Assembly: GCA_030737875.1 (NCBI GenBank)
Contig: CM060924.1
Coordinates: 144,330,197 to 144,394,196, forward strand
DNA: 64,000 nt
Direction of reading: 5' to 3'
Source: Allium sativum
Taxonomy: Eukaryota > Streptophyta > Magnoliopsida > Asparagales > Amaryllidaceae
Shown: piece after piece, positions 24,831-37,304 of the stretch
Layout of the letters: every line of letters starts with the position of its first letter
Position numbering within the stretch: position 1 is the first letter of the stretch
Notes under the pieces: generated by a model
The model's database searches: none
Told to the model about the DNA's origin: nothing
Seen by the model: the letters and a program-made list of their open reading frames with translations, nothing else
Translations under genes and position numbers: made by a program

Positions 24831-26480
24831 GTGGCGAACACTACTGGAGCGCCCCATTCTGAAATGCTCCTCCTAATGAACCCCCTTCTCTAGAAGCTTT
24901 TTAATCTGTTTACTGAGCTCTTTCCTTTCCCGTGGAGCCATGTGTCTAACGGGCAACGCAACGGGCTTTGCATTATCTACAAGATATATGCGGAAGTCTA
25001 TTTCCTGCTTCGGAGGCAAGCCCTTCACCTCTTCGAAGACATCCGGATATTCCCGGACCACTCTAACTGATTGCAAATTTTCAACAGAGGCATCTAGCGA
25101 TTCAAGATAACTAAGCATAACCGTATTACCGAGCTGGGTTAGGAGCCTAACAACCCTTTTCTCACAATCAAGGATGGCCCCATTACTGGATAGCCAATCC
25201 ATACCCAAAATTAAATCATACCCCGAAAAGCCCAAAACAAAGGCACTACATTGAAATTCTACACTTAGAATAGAAATTTTCAATCCCAAACAGATCATAG
25301 ACAAATGAGCTGGGCCCCCAATTGGGTTTGAAACAATTAAGGGGTCCTCTACCATACTAGTTTTTAGGTGCAGAGATTCTACTAAAGCAGACGAGATAAA
25401 GGAGTGTGATGCGCCAGAATCAAATAAAGTACGAACGGGATGATCATAAAGATAAACTACACTTTCTACAGAAGTGTTGGTACCTCGCTGTTGCAAAGGT
25501 GGCGCTTCTAGCACATGAACCTGTGCCCCTGAGGTGGATCCAGCCCTCTGCCCCTGTCCCCGTTTCTTTGGGCAGTCCTTAGCCCTGTGGCCTGTCTCAC
25601 CGCAAGAAAAGCACCCACCATTCTCCTTGGCCTTCTTTTTCCGGCAGTCCTTTACTAAGTGCCCCACTTTGCCACAGAAATTACACTTCCTTTTCTCTTT
25701 GTTGCCTTCCCCGCCTTTCTTAAAGTCTGTCTTCTTAGGCTGCAAACCCTCTTTCTTCCCTTGAGAGCTTTCTGCCTTTGTCTCCTTCTTGCCCTTATCC
25801 TCTTCATTCAGCAATGCCATTTGCACCAGTCTTTCATACGTGGCTCCCATGGGTATATGGGTCATGGACAAACTGTGTAATGGCTCATTTAACCCTTTGA
25901 CGAAACGGAGAGCCTTCTTGTGCGGGGTGTTGACTAGGTCAAGCCCAAACCTAGCCAGCTCATCGAACTGATTCACATACTCTCTGACAGTCTTGTCTCC
26001 TTGCTTAAGAAATAAGAATTTTTCCAACTGCAGACTCCTTTCTGCATCTGAGAGAAATTTAGTCTCAAACCTTGCCCTAAAGTCCTCCCATGTCTCCACT
26101 GGTCTTTCAGCATTAGTGACTTCCCACCAGTAGGAAGCCTCTCCCTTCAATAGCCACACTGCCAATTGTACTTTTTGTCTATCTTCTACCTCAAAGATGA
26201 TGAATAGGTCCTCCGTTTCTTTCAGCCAATTTCTAGCTGCTACGAAGGACTCAGTTCCATGGAAATCCTTTCCTCCCATAGCTTTAAAATCTTTACATAT
26301 CTTAGCAAATGTGTTTCCCCGTGGAGGAGGTGGAGGAAAAGGTGCTGCTGCAGCTGGATGATTTCCTTCAGCTGGGGGAGGAGGAACGGTAGGACCTGGC
26401 TGAGTGGCCCTTGCTTCTAAGAACCGTCTAAACCAACCAGGTATTGGCACCCCTTCCGGCAAATTAAGTTCTTGGGACAT
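24830..26480 (-). pseudogene. gag-pro: Element C gag-protease plus start of RT (535-aa ORF, then frameshift)
   Basis: Starts at a good ATG (26480), 181 bp after the PBS on the minus strand. Domains in order: proline-rich N-terminus; gag core (about residues 56-235); lysine-rich linker; two CCHC knuckles (CNFCGKVGHLVKDC, CFSCGETGHRAKDC); aspartic protease with catalytic LFDSGASHSF and the later LILGMDWL motif; then the beginning of RT ([10 protein letters not shown]). A one-base insertion in a G-run near 24880 shifts the frame. After a few more RT residues (ISEWGAP) the similarity is lost. Gag and protease therefore look functional while RT, RNase H and integrase are gone. In Del/Tekay elements gag-pol is normally one ORF. 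Confidence 0.88.
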
Positions 26481-26660
26481 GCTGAAACAAAAAGGATAGA
26501 TTCAAAACGAAGGATAAGAGATAGTACCTATGGCTTTGGGGAGTGGACTTTGCCTTTTAAAATAAAATAATATTTTTATCTTTTTTAAAAAAATGCTTCT
26601 TTAAATTTTCCTTTTTGAAAATAAATTTTCAAAACTTTTTATCTTATCTGGTAAACCTAT
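26481..26660 (-). other. Leader between PBS and gag of element C
   Basis: About 180 bp, AT-rich with no start codon context other than the gag ATG. Similar in length to the leaders of D and F. Confidence 0.6.
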
Positions 26661-26672
26661 GCTCTGATACCA
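26661..26672 (-). other. Primer-binding site of element C (tRNA-iMet type)
   Basis: Minus strand reads TGGTATCAGAGC, two bases inside the 5' LTR end at 26675. Confidence 0.95.
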
Positions 26673-26674
26673 AG

Positions 26675-29600
26675 TGAAACACCCCACCTCCGTTAGGGTC
26701 ACTCTCAAAGGGAATGCCCTAATTTTGGTGGAGGTTTATAAGTATAAGTCACAGATATACAAGACAGATATAAGAACACATATTTGTAAAACAGCGGAAA
26801 AACAAATAACTTTTATTTCATAAGAAGCAAATACGTGTTACAGCAACATCATCATGATTGTCTTACATCCTTTCCAAAAACATAACATAACGCTTTCATA
26901 ATCTGTCTTGATTACAATATTTAAAGAAGCATAAAGAAAACATAGATAAACTGCAAAAGCCCCACAGTGGATGTCTAAAGCCATAGTTCAAAAACGGAAA
27001 ATTCCAAGCAATACATTTCTCTTCTTCAAGCTGGATGCTAAGGCTGGTCAAGCTGCAGTGTTCCCTCCCTGTGGACCTGGGGGGGGGGGGGGGGGGGGAC
27101 GGAAGAAAAGAAGACGAAAGAAAAGTAGAGTCAGACATGAAGCCTGAGTAAGTCTAGTACTATTTTGTCTATGAATAAAGAACTGGGTATGATAAGTATA
27201 ATCAAGAAGTAGGAAAACACTATAACTTGGTTAAGTTGTCTAGGGTCGAATATACTATCGTACCCCATGTTAATCTCTGAACCCATATAAACTAGTTTCC
27301 AACTGGCACCTCATGATCAGGGTGATGTGATCCATTCTATGATGATCGGCTCCTACTCGCATAGTTACATGTGTCTTACGGCCCCCGATGTTGTAGTTAC
27401 CTATGCTGGTCCCACCATGGGGTGTATCAAGTCCCATGGCAGCGGCCCGACACAACCTTAGAATGCACAGGTGTGCTACTGGTGCCCAGTGCTTTATTTT
27501 TCTGCGCCGGAGTGTGTGCACGCCCGCACCCCGTTAGAACCTACACTGCTACACCACCGCCGTCGATTTGACCTCTTACAATCAGCCCAGTAATCGTGCC
27601 CCACCCTGCCTAGTTTCAGGGTATCATGATACACCTTTTAGGGTTACTGCTGAAAAGGGTCCCCCGTTACTAGGTTTTCTATCTCTAGCCAACATGCTAA
27701 GTTGGTTAAGTGTTTTCTAACCTAACCCCCACCAGTCCGTTTAGTTTAGCATGTTCCATTTTGATTAAGTCTTTAGTTCACTTAATCCTATCAATCCTGA
27801 CTCAGCCTTAATTGTCTTATTAAGGCCCTGACCTCTCACATTAGACAGGTATTGTTGTGGCTGCCTGTTGCCGGTTGGTTCCGGGCAGTCTTACGCCACA
27901 ACTCAGTCTAACCTCGGGTCCTTATTGGGCTCCATGTTTAACCTCCCACATTGGATAGGTATTGTTGTGACTACTGGACAGCCGGGCGGTTCCGGGCAGG
28001 TTTACATCACAACTCAATCCAACCTCGGGTTAAACACATCGTATGTTCTACATTTACATATTTTGTCTTTCTTCTTTATTTTCTTATATGTAAATATTTG
28101 CGGCCCATTAAGTTAATGGTGTAAAGGTTACACCAATCATGGGCCCAACCCATACTTGAATTTGGGCCCTTCTATTTTATGTTTTCATTCATTAATTAAT
28201 TTGGCCCAACGTTATTTTCCCCCGTTTAACACGTCCGTTTATTATATATATATATATATGTTGGGCTTAGCCTTTTAAAGCCCAACTTAGCCATGCGAAA
28301 AGGGGAGGCTTAAAGCATGATTATATACACAAAAAGGGGAAGGTGAGCGTATGAACTTGCAATATGACGTTGGAAATACATAATAGAAACTGGTGTACTT
28401 GCATAGTGGTAACATATACTTTGGTCATAAAGCATAGGTGACATGAATCAAAGCATGTAAACTTTTAGTTGAGATAAGAACCTAAATTGGGTATCATTAT
28501 TGACACATAGTCATAACTACAACATGAACCTATATTTTTATTTAGGCATAATGTCAAACATAAGCAAATCATGTTCATGAGACTACTACATGTTTACAAA
28601 GGTGTCTACTTTTGTTATTAACACAAAAGTATAGTTCAACTATGGCATAAATATTTCTAACATGAAATCATGATTTTTACTTTAGTCATGCAAACTTGCA
28701 AAAAGGGATTTTTGAGTCTAACCTAGCCATGTACCACATATGTCATCATATAATTCTCGTTAACAATATAGACCTAACATGGTTTCAATTATGCGAAATA
28801 TCGATCATAGCCTAGCCATATTCATAAGTTTGCAAATAGGTTTCTAGTACAAAACATGGCTTAATACATAGATCATGGTGCCAAACTTTTCGATATAATT
28901 TCATATGAATTATGATAATCCCAACCTTATTCCAATTACTTCACAAAAATGATGTTTGTATAAAAATACACATTATGATGGCATAGTAACAAATCCCAAA
29001 CTTGCATGAATTTCAATTAATCAACTACATACGTGTAGCTTCAACATAAATTACATATTTTGCGAATATCCAAACGTCATACTTGCATAAAACTACCGCA
29101 TGTAGTTTTTCATAATGAATAACATAATTCAAGAACATCCAAACGTATACAATATTCCAACGCACAAATATGAATTATTTTATCGCCACAAATCAAGTAT
29201 ACATATCAACACAATTATTTGTTCATACCAAAATAATACTCTACTTACAATCGTTGTGGCGAATTCTGTAATTTAGGGATTAGAAGATGCGATTCCTTGT
29301 TGATTTGATTTGCTTGAATTGCTTTAGGCTTTAGAATTTGTCCCCTAGGCTTCTCTCCAATTTGGTGGCTACTCCTAGTCGTTCCTCAGCAACATGGCGG
29401 CTTTGTTCTTATTTTTGAATGAATAGATTAGGGTTAGTCTAGGGTTGTTTATATAGAGGTAATGAACTGATTAGGGCCATTGATGTTGCTTGGATTGATC
29501 GTAGCCATTCATCCTAAGGAGAGACCAATTAGAGCTTGCCACCTAGCCCTAATGACAAAGCAGACCACAGAAAATCGGCCAAACACAGACCTGGCCAGCC

Positions 29601-29988
29601 AGGTTGGGTTGGGTTCGACCTGGCTCTCGACCAGGTCGACACCCCTGTCGACAGCCCTGTCGACAGGCCTGTCGACTTGGTTAGACCAGGTCGACAGCCC
29701 AGTCGACCTGGGTGCGTCAGGCGGGTCTTTTTCCGCCCTGGCCCATTGGGCCTCACTTTGTTTTTCTGAGCTTATTTTATTCTGTTTGAATTTTAAACTT
29801 AATTTAAAAACTTCCGAAGGCCATATCTTCTTCATACGGACTCCGTTTTTCGAAAACTCGGACTCTATTTCGCGTATTTTTCCGAGACGAACGCAATGGC
29901 GTATCCCGTTTCCCTTAGTTCTTTGATTTGAAATTAGTTATTCTTTAATTTGTGACTTTCATAGTTATAGAATTCACGGGGTGTTACA
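26675..29988 (-). repeat. Element C 5' LTR (3314 bp)
   Basis: Partner of 10392-13699. TATA box at about 29448-29458, candidate donor at 29248 and acceptor at 27077, G-run of 20 at 27079-27098, hairpin units at about 27830-28030. Followed on the plus side by the duplication CCATG. Confidence 0.95.
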
Positions 29989-29993
29989 CCATG

Positions 29994-30444
29994 ACTGACC
30001 TGTAGTTTGTTTCCACCTTTGCAAACTCGGGTGCCCTCTTTTCTACACGGGTAGCCAAGTAACAGGTTTTGCTTTCTTTGGAGTTGCTGACTTTGGAGCT
30101 TTCTTGGTATTGCTTATTTGGAGGTGCTTATGTTGGACCACGAAGACCATCTATCATTTATCTTTTGTTACATTTATATTCAGTCATACAGGCTTATTTT
30201 ATTGTCAATTGTTCTAGTTTGAAGTTGGAACTTATTTCCTTTGCTAAAAACTTGACGTAATAATTTAAAACTCTGTGACTGTGGGATTCTGTTGTTGATG
30301 ACATTTATATTTCGGCTGCTATGATGTTGTTATTCTATAGTTTTCTTATGCTATGTTGTATCTGTGATCTGTATTGTTATATTTATGTTGTATTCCAAAT
30401 GATTATTCCTTACTTTCATTCTGTGGAAGTTTGGGGTCATCACA
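29994..30444 (+). repeat. 3' end of giant LTR A
   Basis: Continues 10391 after removal of C. The GACCTGTAGTTTG and ACTCGGGTGCCC blocks match 5257-5290 of B and, inverted, 33280-33320 of E. Ends GGGGTCATCACA. No gene. Confidence 0.85.
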
Positions 30445-31015
30445 TAGATTCTAGGATTCAAACGATATATGATAGAATATGAGTAATTTGAGCGCTTGAG
30501 AGTTCAAGAATGAAATCAAGAGAATAGAGATTAGATTGATAGAATTGGTGATTTAAAATAATGATTACATGATGTTTATATAAGGAAACCATTCATGAAG
30601 AGTTACAAACAACGGTCATGTTTATTGGAGAGGAGAAAGAGAAGCAACCGTTGAAGAAATGGAAGTGTCTATATGAAAGGTTGCTTTCTGGAATAAAATG
30701 ATCGACAGGTCAAAAAGGACCAGTAGACAGGAATTTGAATATATATATATACACACACACACGTTATATATCCTTGTGCATGTTATCTGTGCATTCTGGG
30801 CATAAACGGTCGACTGCCTGGTTTTCAACCGGTCGGCCGGTTTAGCCCAGATTGCACAGTTAATGTGCACTCATATTTTCTAATATATATATTCAAATAT
30901 TAGAGGTGTGAGATTATTTGGGGTATATTTTAACATAAATAACACTACTAACATACCAAATAATCAACCTCTAATGTATAATACCAATGAATATCTTCAT
31001 TTTCTTCTTTTTGTC
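30445..31015 (-). repeat. Copia 3' LTR, proximal piece
   Basis: Matches 45775-46353. Contains a TATA-like stretch near 30763-30772 and a pair of GGTCGAC-type sites at 30806-30840. The exact start of the LTR is uncertain between 30999 (TGAAGATATT) and about 31014, because the purine-rich tract AAAAAGAAGAAAA is present next to both LTR copies. Confidence 0.8.
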
Positions 31016-31202
31016 GATCATGGCATAAACCACTACCATCGATCAAGAGTTATCAAGAGTCACAAAATACGATCATACACATAAGTCTAATACGAAATAA
31101 AATACATCACTATTTAACAAATGCCGGATCATGTCTTAAAGAAAAATAAATTCGTAAAAACGTAGAAATAGTTAAAGAGATAAACTAAGAAATCACATTC
31201 CG

Positions 31203-32443
31203 ACTCCGTCTCATCTTCCTCTTCTTCTTCTTCTTCTTCTTCAAGAAGCTGGCTTTTTCCGCGTCCTCACCCATGATTAGTTCCCAAGCTTGCACCTTCT
31301 TCTAAAGATTTCCAATTAAAAGAAGGAGGTGCTGGACGTGTGTCGGGGTCTTGAGCTTGCATAGTTGAGGATGATGCACCACATGGTATTGCTTCCCACA
31401 AAGATCCGAAGAAAGACATAAGTTTGTTAAAGTGTTTATCCATCTTTTTATCCATACGCTTAAGTCATGCTTCAAGGAGGAATTGATTGCAAGTATTAGT
31501 TTCAAGCGATTCCTAGAGGAAGAAGATCGTAGAAGTTTAACTTTCTCAGGTTTTGGGCGAGACGATTGTGAAGAAGCTCCTTGATGTCCTTTTTCTTTCC
31601 ATTGTTCAAAGGGCATAATATTGAAGTATGGAGCGGGAAGCTTCATCCGTGAAATCGATGCTTTGTTAATGCATTTGGGCGTTGAAAACAGTTGAATCAG
31701 AAGGTTTGATACCACAATCAAGTAGTAGACGTATGATATATTCATTATAAAATAAATGTGGTCTAGAATTCTCATTAACTTGCAATATCTCATCAAAAAT
31801 CATATCAATCCAGTTGATACAAATATCCCCGTAGATTGCATATAATGCTTTGAAATTTTCTTTATAGACAGCATCAAAATTTCCTATTCTCGGAAAAAGG
31901 GAGTGCATAAGGGTGTAATGAATAACTCTCGCAGTAGGTCGTAAACCTATGGATTTTGTACTATCCTTATCATCTTCAATGAATTGATGACTGAGATGAT
32001 CACGTACATGGATATTACAAAAATTACATGAGATTTTTTCACCTAAAAATGAAGAACCAAGGACATTTGCCATTCTTTCACATGAGATAAAGACTTGTTT
32101 GCCACATACTATGGACCAAAGGCATTGAGAAGGATTTTCGAGCTTGTATTTCTCTAAGTTTAGGTTAGCATAGAATAACTTGATCATAACATGGTTAATT
32201 GTCACATTATTTTGATCAAAGTCAAGTAGGTTTTAAATATCTGCACTCTCTGCTAAGCCAGAACATGATAATTAGAGAAATCAGTGAATTTAATGTACGA
32301 ACCCGGATGGATTTTAAAATATTTCATCCTATTCCACCTTTTGACTGCAATTGGATCTACAAGCCACTTCTTGACAGAGAGATCGATTGGTTGTGTGTTT
32401 CGGATGATGAAGCTTGCTTTAATTTCTTTTGTGGAGGATCCAT
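31203..32443 (-). pseudogene. Broken env-position ORF resembling plant 'putative transposon protein' domain
   Basis: Starts MDPPQKKLKQASSS at an ATG at 32443, hits a stop, and continues in other frames (WLVDPIAVKRW; then an open 179-aa stretch 32205-31666). That stretch carries VMIKLFYANL, FISCERMANVLG and GLRPTARVIHYTLMHSLFPRIGN. The tail includes a proline/serine segment (31455-31267) and a poly-Glu run encoded by a CTT repeat (31211-31243). The order (basic start, FYANL, ARVIHYTL) is what I recall for proteins carrying the plant transposon-associated domain found beside LTR elements. Its place between pol and the 3' LTR is where SIRE-type copia elements carry an env-like ORF. Function unknown; several frameshifts make it non-functional. 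Confidence 0.6.
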
Positions 32444-32445
32444 TT

Positions 32446-32934
32446 GGGTGAGATTAGATGAAGAATTTACTTCTAAGGTTATGAAGGTTTTGGAGTAGAA
32501 AACGTTTGGAGGTAGTAAATGAAGAGATGGAGTAAAAAATTGACCTTATATGTATGTTTAAAACAGAACTGTTTGATACCGGTCGACCGCCATAATTTCA
32601 CCGGTCGATCGTTTTCAAACAGAAGATAAAACGGTTGACTGGTGGAATTTTGCCAGTCGATTGGTTTACTTGTGAGCTGTTTTTCTTCCTTCTTACTTTT
32701 AGTTCTGAGTTTTAACGGTCTATATAATATTGAATTTATTCAAATATGATATATATATATATGTATATTAGTACATGAAAGAAATACAAGAATACAAGCA
32801 CAATATTAATTAAAAAAATCTAATGAGAGGTAGAGGAGTTGTGATCGGTAGACTCTTCTTTGACATCGTTAATGCATGGTTTCCATGGTGACCACTTTTC
32901 TTTTGCTCCTTCATTCCGATTATAGTTTCTATCC
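32446..32934 (-). promoter_or_regulatory. Copia internal non-coding region with LTR-like promoter motifs
   Basis: Upstream of the env-position ORF. The plus strand carries GGTCGACCGCC with a second CCGGTCGA (32579-32610), then CCAGTCGAT (about 32651-32659), and a TATA-like CATATAAGG on the minus strand at about 32545-32553. The same motif pair precedes the TATA-like element in the copia LTRs (30806-30840; 46145-46178). The rest is AT-rich with no gene. Confidence 0.5.
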
Positions 32935-35900
32935 TGTAACGACAACGGATTTCGCCCAGACCTAATCGGTCGCTAAATCGACCAAGACCGTTCGAATCCC
33001 GCATACGCTAACTTTGGGTACACAACACATCAGAACAAATAACAGAAGACTTCTATAAACACCATAATAATGTTACATCAGAGCACAGAATATCCGAGTA
33101 TATCGAAAATAATACACAGCGGAAGATAAATTTACATAAATGTAATACAATGCACAGCGGAAATATAAACTACACAGCGGAAGACTGTAAATGCCTGGAC
33201 ACAGCTTAAAGCTTCAATCCAGAATCCTGCTCATTACATCTGCAAAATAAAACTACTTGACTGCCCGTGTTGAAAATAGGGGCACCCGAGTTCGCAAGGG
33301 AAAAGCAAACTACAGGTCAGTCATGGGACTGGTGTGAGAAACTCTAAACAGTTATAATTAACTTATTTAATAATATGGCGTATCACGGGACCACGCCGCT
33401 AACGCGGAACGGGTTTACCCCCATGAATGCCAGTGTATAAACAACAATCAATATAGATATATGGATCTACTATGCATCAATCAACATGCAATATCCCAAT
33501 CTACCCACTTAGATTAATCACTACACTTAGATTTTCCAAATCCAATTCAATTGACAGAAATTATTCCTTTGGATTATATTCCCGATTTCTTATTTCAAAT
33601 CATTTGAAAAATATATCTAACTTTCTATATCAAAGTAGATTTCACTTCGGGATCTCAAATCAAATCGTCTGGAAATATGAATTCCAAAACATAACAATGC
33701 ATGCAAACAAGTATGCAACCAAATATCGTGCTCCCCGTCGACAAGGCAAAGGGTACGCACCTCGCAGCTCGATATATAAATGTGCACCTACCCCACATAG
33801 GAGTAGGCTATACCAACGATGCACCTACCCCACATAGGGGTAGGCTACACCGACCTCTCACCCATACTTTTAGTCTCAGGGTCACCTGACTCTTTAGCCA
33901 CATACTAAATCATTTCATATCTCGAAGTAGGGAAAATCATTTCACAACATAATAATCACAAGTACTTTCAAAATATAGTACTTCACATCAGTAATTCACA
34001 CATATGATCAGTCGCTAGTAATCACATAACCTTTGAGCTCGTACGTCTCAAAGAAGGGTGTTAAGCAAGAGAATAAATTCTCCGCCACCAAAAATATACA
34101 TCATTAATAGCAACTAATCAATACGCGATGAACAACAATGTAACACACAATACAATTCTAAATCATTTTAGAAATCATCGGGTTTTGGGCCTCAAAATCC
34201 TTTCTGTTTTATAAAACATTCCCTGTCCAAAATCAGGAATACATTTCTTTTCACTTAAGAAAAATATCATTTCACAATCATTCATTAAATTTGAAATGAA
34301 CACAACATCGCTAAACACCTTATCGTCAAATCGTGAAGTGTTTCACAAGGTGTTAGCACACAGATATTTCTACCCAACCCAATGCTAAATGTAAAAGCAT
34401 ATTTTGCTCATAAACTGGTCGAGCACAATCCAAACAATCAATCAATCAAATTTGACATTAAATATAAGGTTTTGAATAGAGATAGTATCGACTTATATTC
34501 AACATCAAATCCTGAAACCAACAGATATCATATAGGGAATAACGATATCGATATCTTCCAAATTCCCATCACAACATCTGTATAATCACGGAATCCAATA
34601 TCGAAAATATCCAAAGATAATTTCAATTCAAACACAATCCAATTTATTTATTTATAACCATTGGATTATTTTTCTAGTTAATAACTATTTTGTTTCGATA
34701 AAAATATATTTTTATCTTTTCAAATATGGAATTTTTCATCCCAATTCTTTCCAAATCATTTCTTTTGATTTTACGTTAATTATTGATATTTTTAATAATT
34801 TTATCAAGGCCCGTACAGTTGATTTCCATCAACGGCCATCGAACTGCACTTACAGCAACCTTTTCCAAATTTGATTTGGATATAATTCCAAATCCATCCA
34901 TTAGATTTCAAATTTCTCATATTCGTTGGAAAGCTCTTTTCGATACGAACCCAACGGTTCTGGTTTTAGGAGAATCCGACGGTCGGATCTCCCGCAATGT
35001 CCATTCGAAGTCAATGGTCGAAATTCGCGAACTGCCGCGGCGCGGCGCGTTCTATTCAGGCCAATATATTATATATATATATAATATATATTTCGTCGAT
35101 TTCTATTTAAAACGAATTTTATAAATCATTTTAATTTCGTTTTCAAAATGATTTCAACTTCATATTCAATTTCTAATCAAAATTGAATTTTTCCTTATAA
35201 ATTAGTTTTAAATTCATTTCAATTCAAATTTCAAATTCATTTCAATTCGAATTCATTTCAATTCGAATTCCTTTTTCTATTCAATTCAATTCAATTCGAA
35301 TTCATTTTCTATTCAATTCAATTCGAATTCATTTTCTATTCAATTCAATTCGAATTCATTTTCTATTCAATATCAAAATCGAATATTTCATATACATGAC
35401 AATTTTATACAGTGCATGTATATATGTTAAAAATTATATTTTTAACAATCAAATCATTTTCACATTTCATATATACGATATTTTCACTTTCAATATATAT
35501 ACGATATTTTCACTTTCAATATATACGATATTTTCACTTTCAATATATACGATATTTTCACTTTCAATATATATATTTCTTACACTTCTAATATATATAA
35601 TTCATTTCACATCACGATCTATTTTCACATAGAATACAATCAAACAAGCAAGTCGTCCATGGTCTATGGACGACGGGGATCAGTTCATATATGCAGTTAT
35701 ACAATAAATAACTGTACAGAAATAATATAGTGGGAGAGTTCTCACAGTGGTCGGTTTCATTTCTGAATTTCTGTTTTGTTCTATTCACGTTCATATTTGC
35801 TTGAATTTCCAAAATGCTCAGTTTTGGTTTTGGTCAGTTCTGTTGCGAAGCTCTCGTCAAGAGGATTCCAACGCAACTGATTTTGCGAAATTCTGATAAA

Positions 35901-37304
35901 ATACGAACAAGTTATCGCGTTACAAAGATTCATTACATAATTATATAATTAAATAAATAATTATTTTTCCTAATTACTTCACTAATTCTGTTGGAAATAA
36001 TCTAGGCCGCTCTTATTTGTTACTCTCCAGGTCATCTTCAACGAAACCAAACCCATCGTTCAAATTGGAATCGAACCGCAGCCGCCACCAGAGGACTCCG
36101 GTCGTTGATCGTCGGCCATCCCTCCATCGAGCTCCGCGAGCTCTATCATCTCCGCCCCTTCTTGATGAACTCGGTGGTGCCTAGGTCATCGAATTTCGAG
36201 CGGAAATGGCCGGCTTTGAGCCACTTTTCTGGCGAATCTACACCACTTGAATTCATCACAGCCATTGGATTAGGGGAGCTTGCCTTGCTCTTCGATCTGG
36301 TAATTGAAGATTCGGGAATCGTTGAATGAGGAGGGAGATCGGAGGGGATTAGTTCTGGAACAAAATCCACCGTTCAGTCTTTGGAGGTGGCGGAAATGAA
36401 GAAGGGCCTAGGGTTTAGAAGAAAGTGATTTTATTTTCTTATATATATATATATTACATATTATTTAATTCCAATCTGACTTGTTCCTTAATCCGAAGTT
36501 CAAATCAGACCCAACGAATGTCGCCCCTAGCTAATTACCCCATTTCCAAACACAATGGAATATGTTTCGTAAGCCAATTCGAAAGTTACAATCAGTTTTC
36601 GTCAAATTTAAAATATAAATCAATGTATATTCAATTTAAACGTACAGTTTAATTTACAGGGGCCACAAACTGATTCTAAAAATTCCCGAAAAATAAATCT
36701 AGCTATGTTTTAACGATACGGTCCCAACGAAACTAGTTCCGTTGAATTCTGAGATCGTTTGAAAAATGACCATTTTCTGGTCGATCCAATTTAACTGTAA
36801 TTGACCAAAACACATTTTCCTTTGCCACGCTCATATATTAACTTCAAAATTATGAAATTTGAAACCTAGTAATCATTTGACATCTCGCATCCAACAAAAG
36901 TGGTTTCGTCGAATTCCGAGGTCGTTTGCAAAATGGCCATTTTCACGGGCTATATAATTTCTGTAGCGACCTTTCTTAAAATTCATTTGGCCATAACTTT
37001 TGCTTCCTGCTATAAGACTTCGATTTTTCAGATTCGTTAGAAAGGTATTCACTAACAGATTTAAATATTTTTGGTTTCACTCAAATCCGTTTTTTTTGCA
37101 CCCGGTAAAGTCAGTCAAAGTTTGAATTCAAATTTTGAAACTACCGCGCCATTTCAGGCCTCGTTTATAATTAGAACTAATTATATTCATTTTCAAATGT
37201 CGATTCAAACTTATTTTTCATCGTTATTATTTAAAATATTTAAAATCCACAAAAATAGCCAATTTAAAATTTTTAAATTGGTTCAGATTTTCCGGGTCGT
37301 TATA
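32935..37304 (-). repeat. Element E 3' LTR (4370 bp)
   Basis: The minus strand starts TATAACGACCCGG (TG mutated to TA) at 37304 and ends GTTGTCGTTACA at 32935. Contains a hairpin tandem (33787-33844), TTCAATTCGAATTC-type repeats (35215-35380), TATATACGATATTTTCACTT repeats (about 35470-35575) and a GC-rich segment at 36010-36160. ORFs present in both LTRs are duplicates of non-coding sequence. Confidence 0.92.
33787..33844. repeat. Two 37-bp units, each a short hairpin
   Basis: Arms CCTACCCC (33824-33831) and GGGGTAGG (33837-33844) with loop ACATA. The first unit (33787-33807) has one mismatch. Repeated in the other LTR near 39510-39572. Confidence 0.85.

Larger units (their letters stand above)
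10392..29988 (-). mobile_element. Ty3/gypsy Del/Tekay-like element C, chimeric and pol-deficient
   Basis: LTRs at 26675-29988 (5') and 10392-13699 (3') flank the interior on the minus strand. The PBS is at 26661-26672 and the purine tract at about 13700-13712. The duplication CCATG lies at 10387-10391 and 29989-29993. The LTRs differ by only about 18-20 substitutions by eye plus a G-run and an AT-run, so insertion is recent. The interior holds an intact gag-protease ORF, the first residues of RT, a degenerate chromodomain copy, element D (14711-24065), then a second, good integrase C-terminus with chromodomain. The RT core, RNase H and integrase core are absent. Confidence 0.92.
355..30444 (+). 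mobile_element. Solo giant LTR A (about 5.4 kb of its own sequence) with nested insertions
   Basis: Begins TGTAACAACCC and ends GGGGTCATCACA, flanked by the 5-bp duplication TAGAT (350-354 and 30445-30449). Without insertions B and C it is 355-588 + 5636-10391 + 29994-30444. It aligns along its length with LTR B and with the LTRs of element E. No PBS or internal region is seen, so a solo LTR left by LTR-LTR recombination is the simplest reading. Blocks near its 3' end (9900-10390, 29994-30080) are shared with B, E, G and H. Confidence 0.85.

Noticed and set aside
32199..32498. Plus-strand 99-codon ORF
   Set aside because: Antisense to the env-position ORF, whose recognisable motifs are on the minus strand.
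33472..33837. 121-codon ORF also found at 39200-39565
   Set aside because: Antisense within E's LTRs, AT-biased, no domain; present twice only because LTRs are paired.
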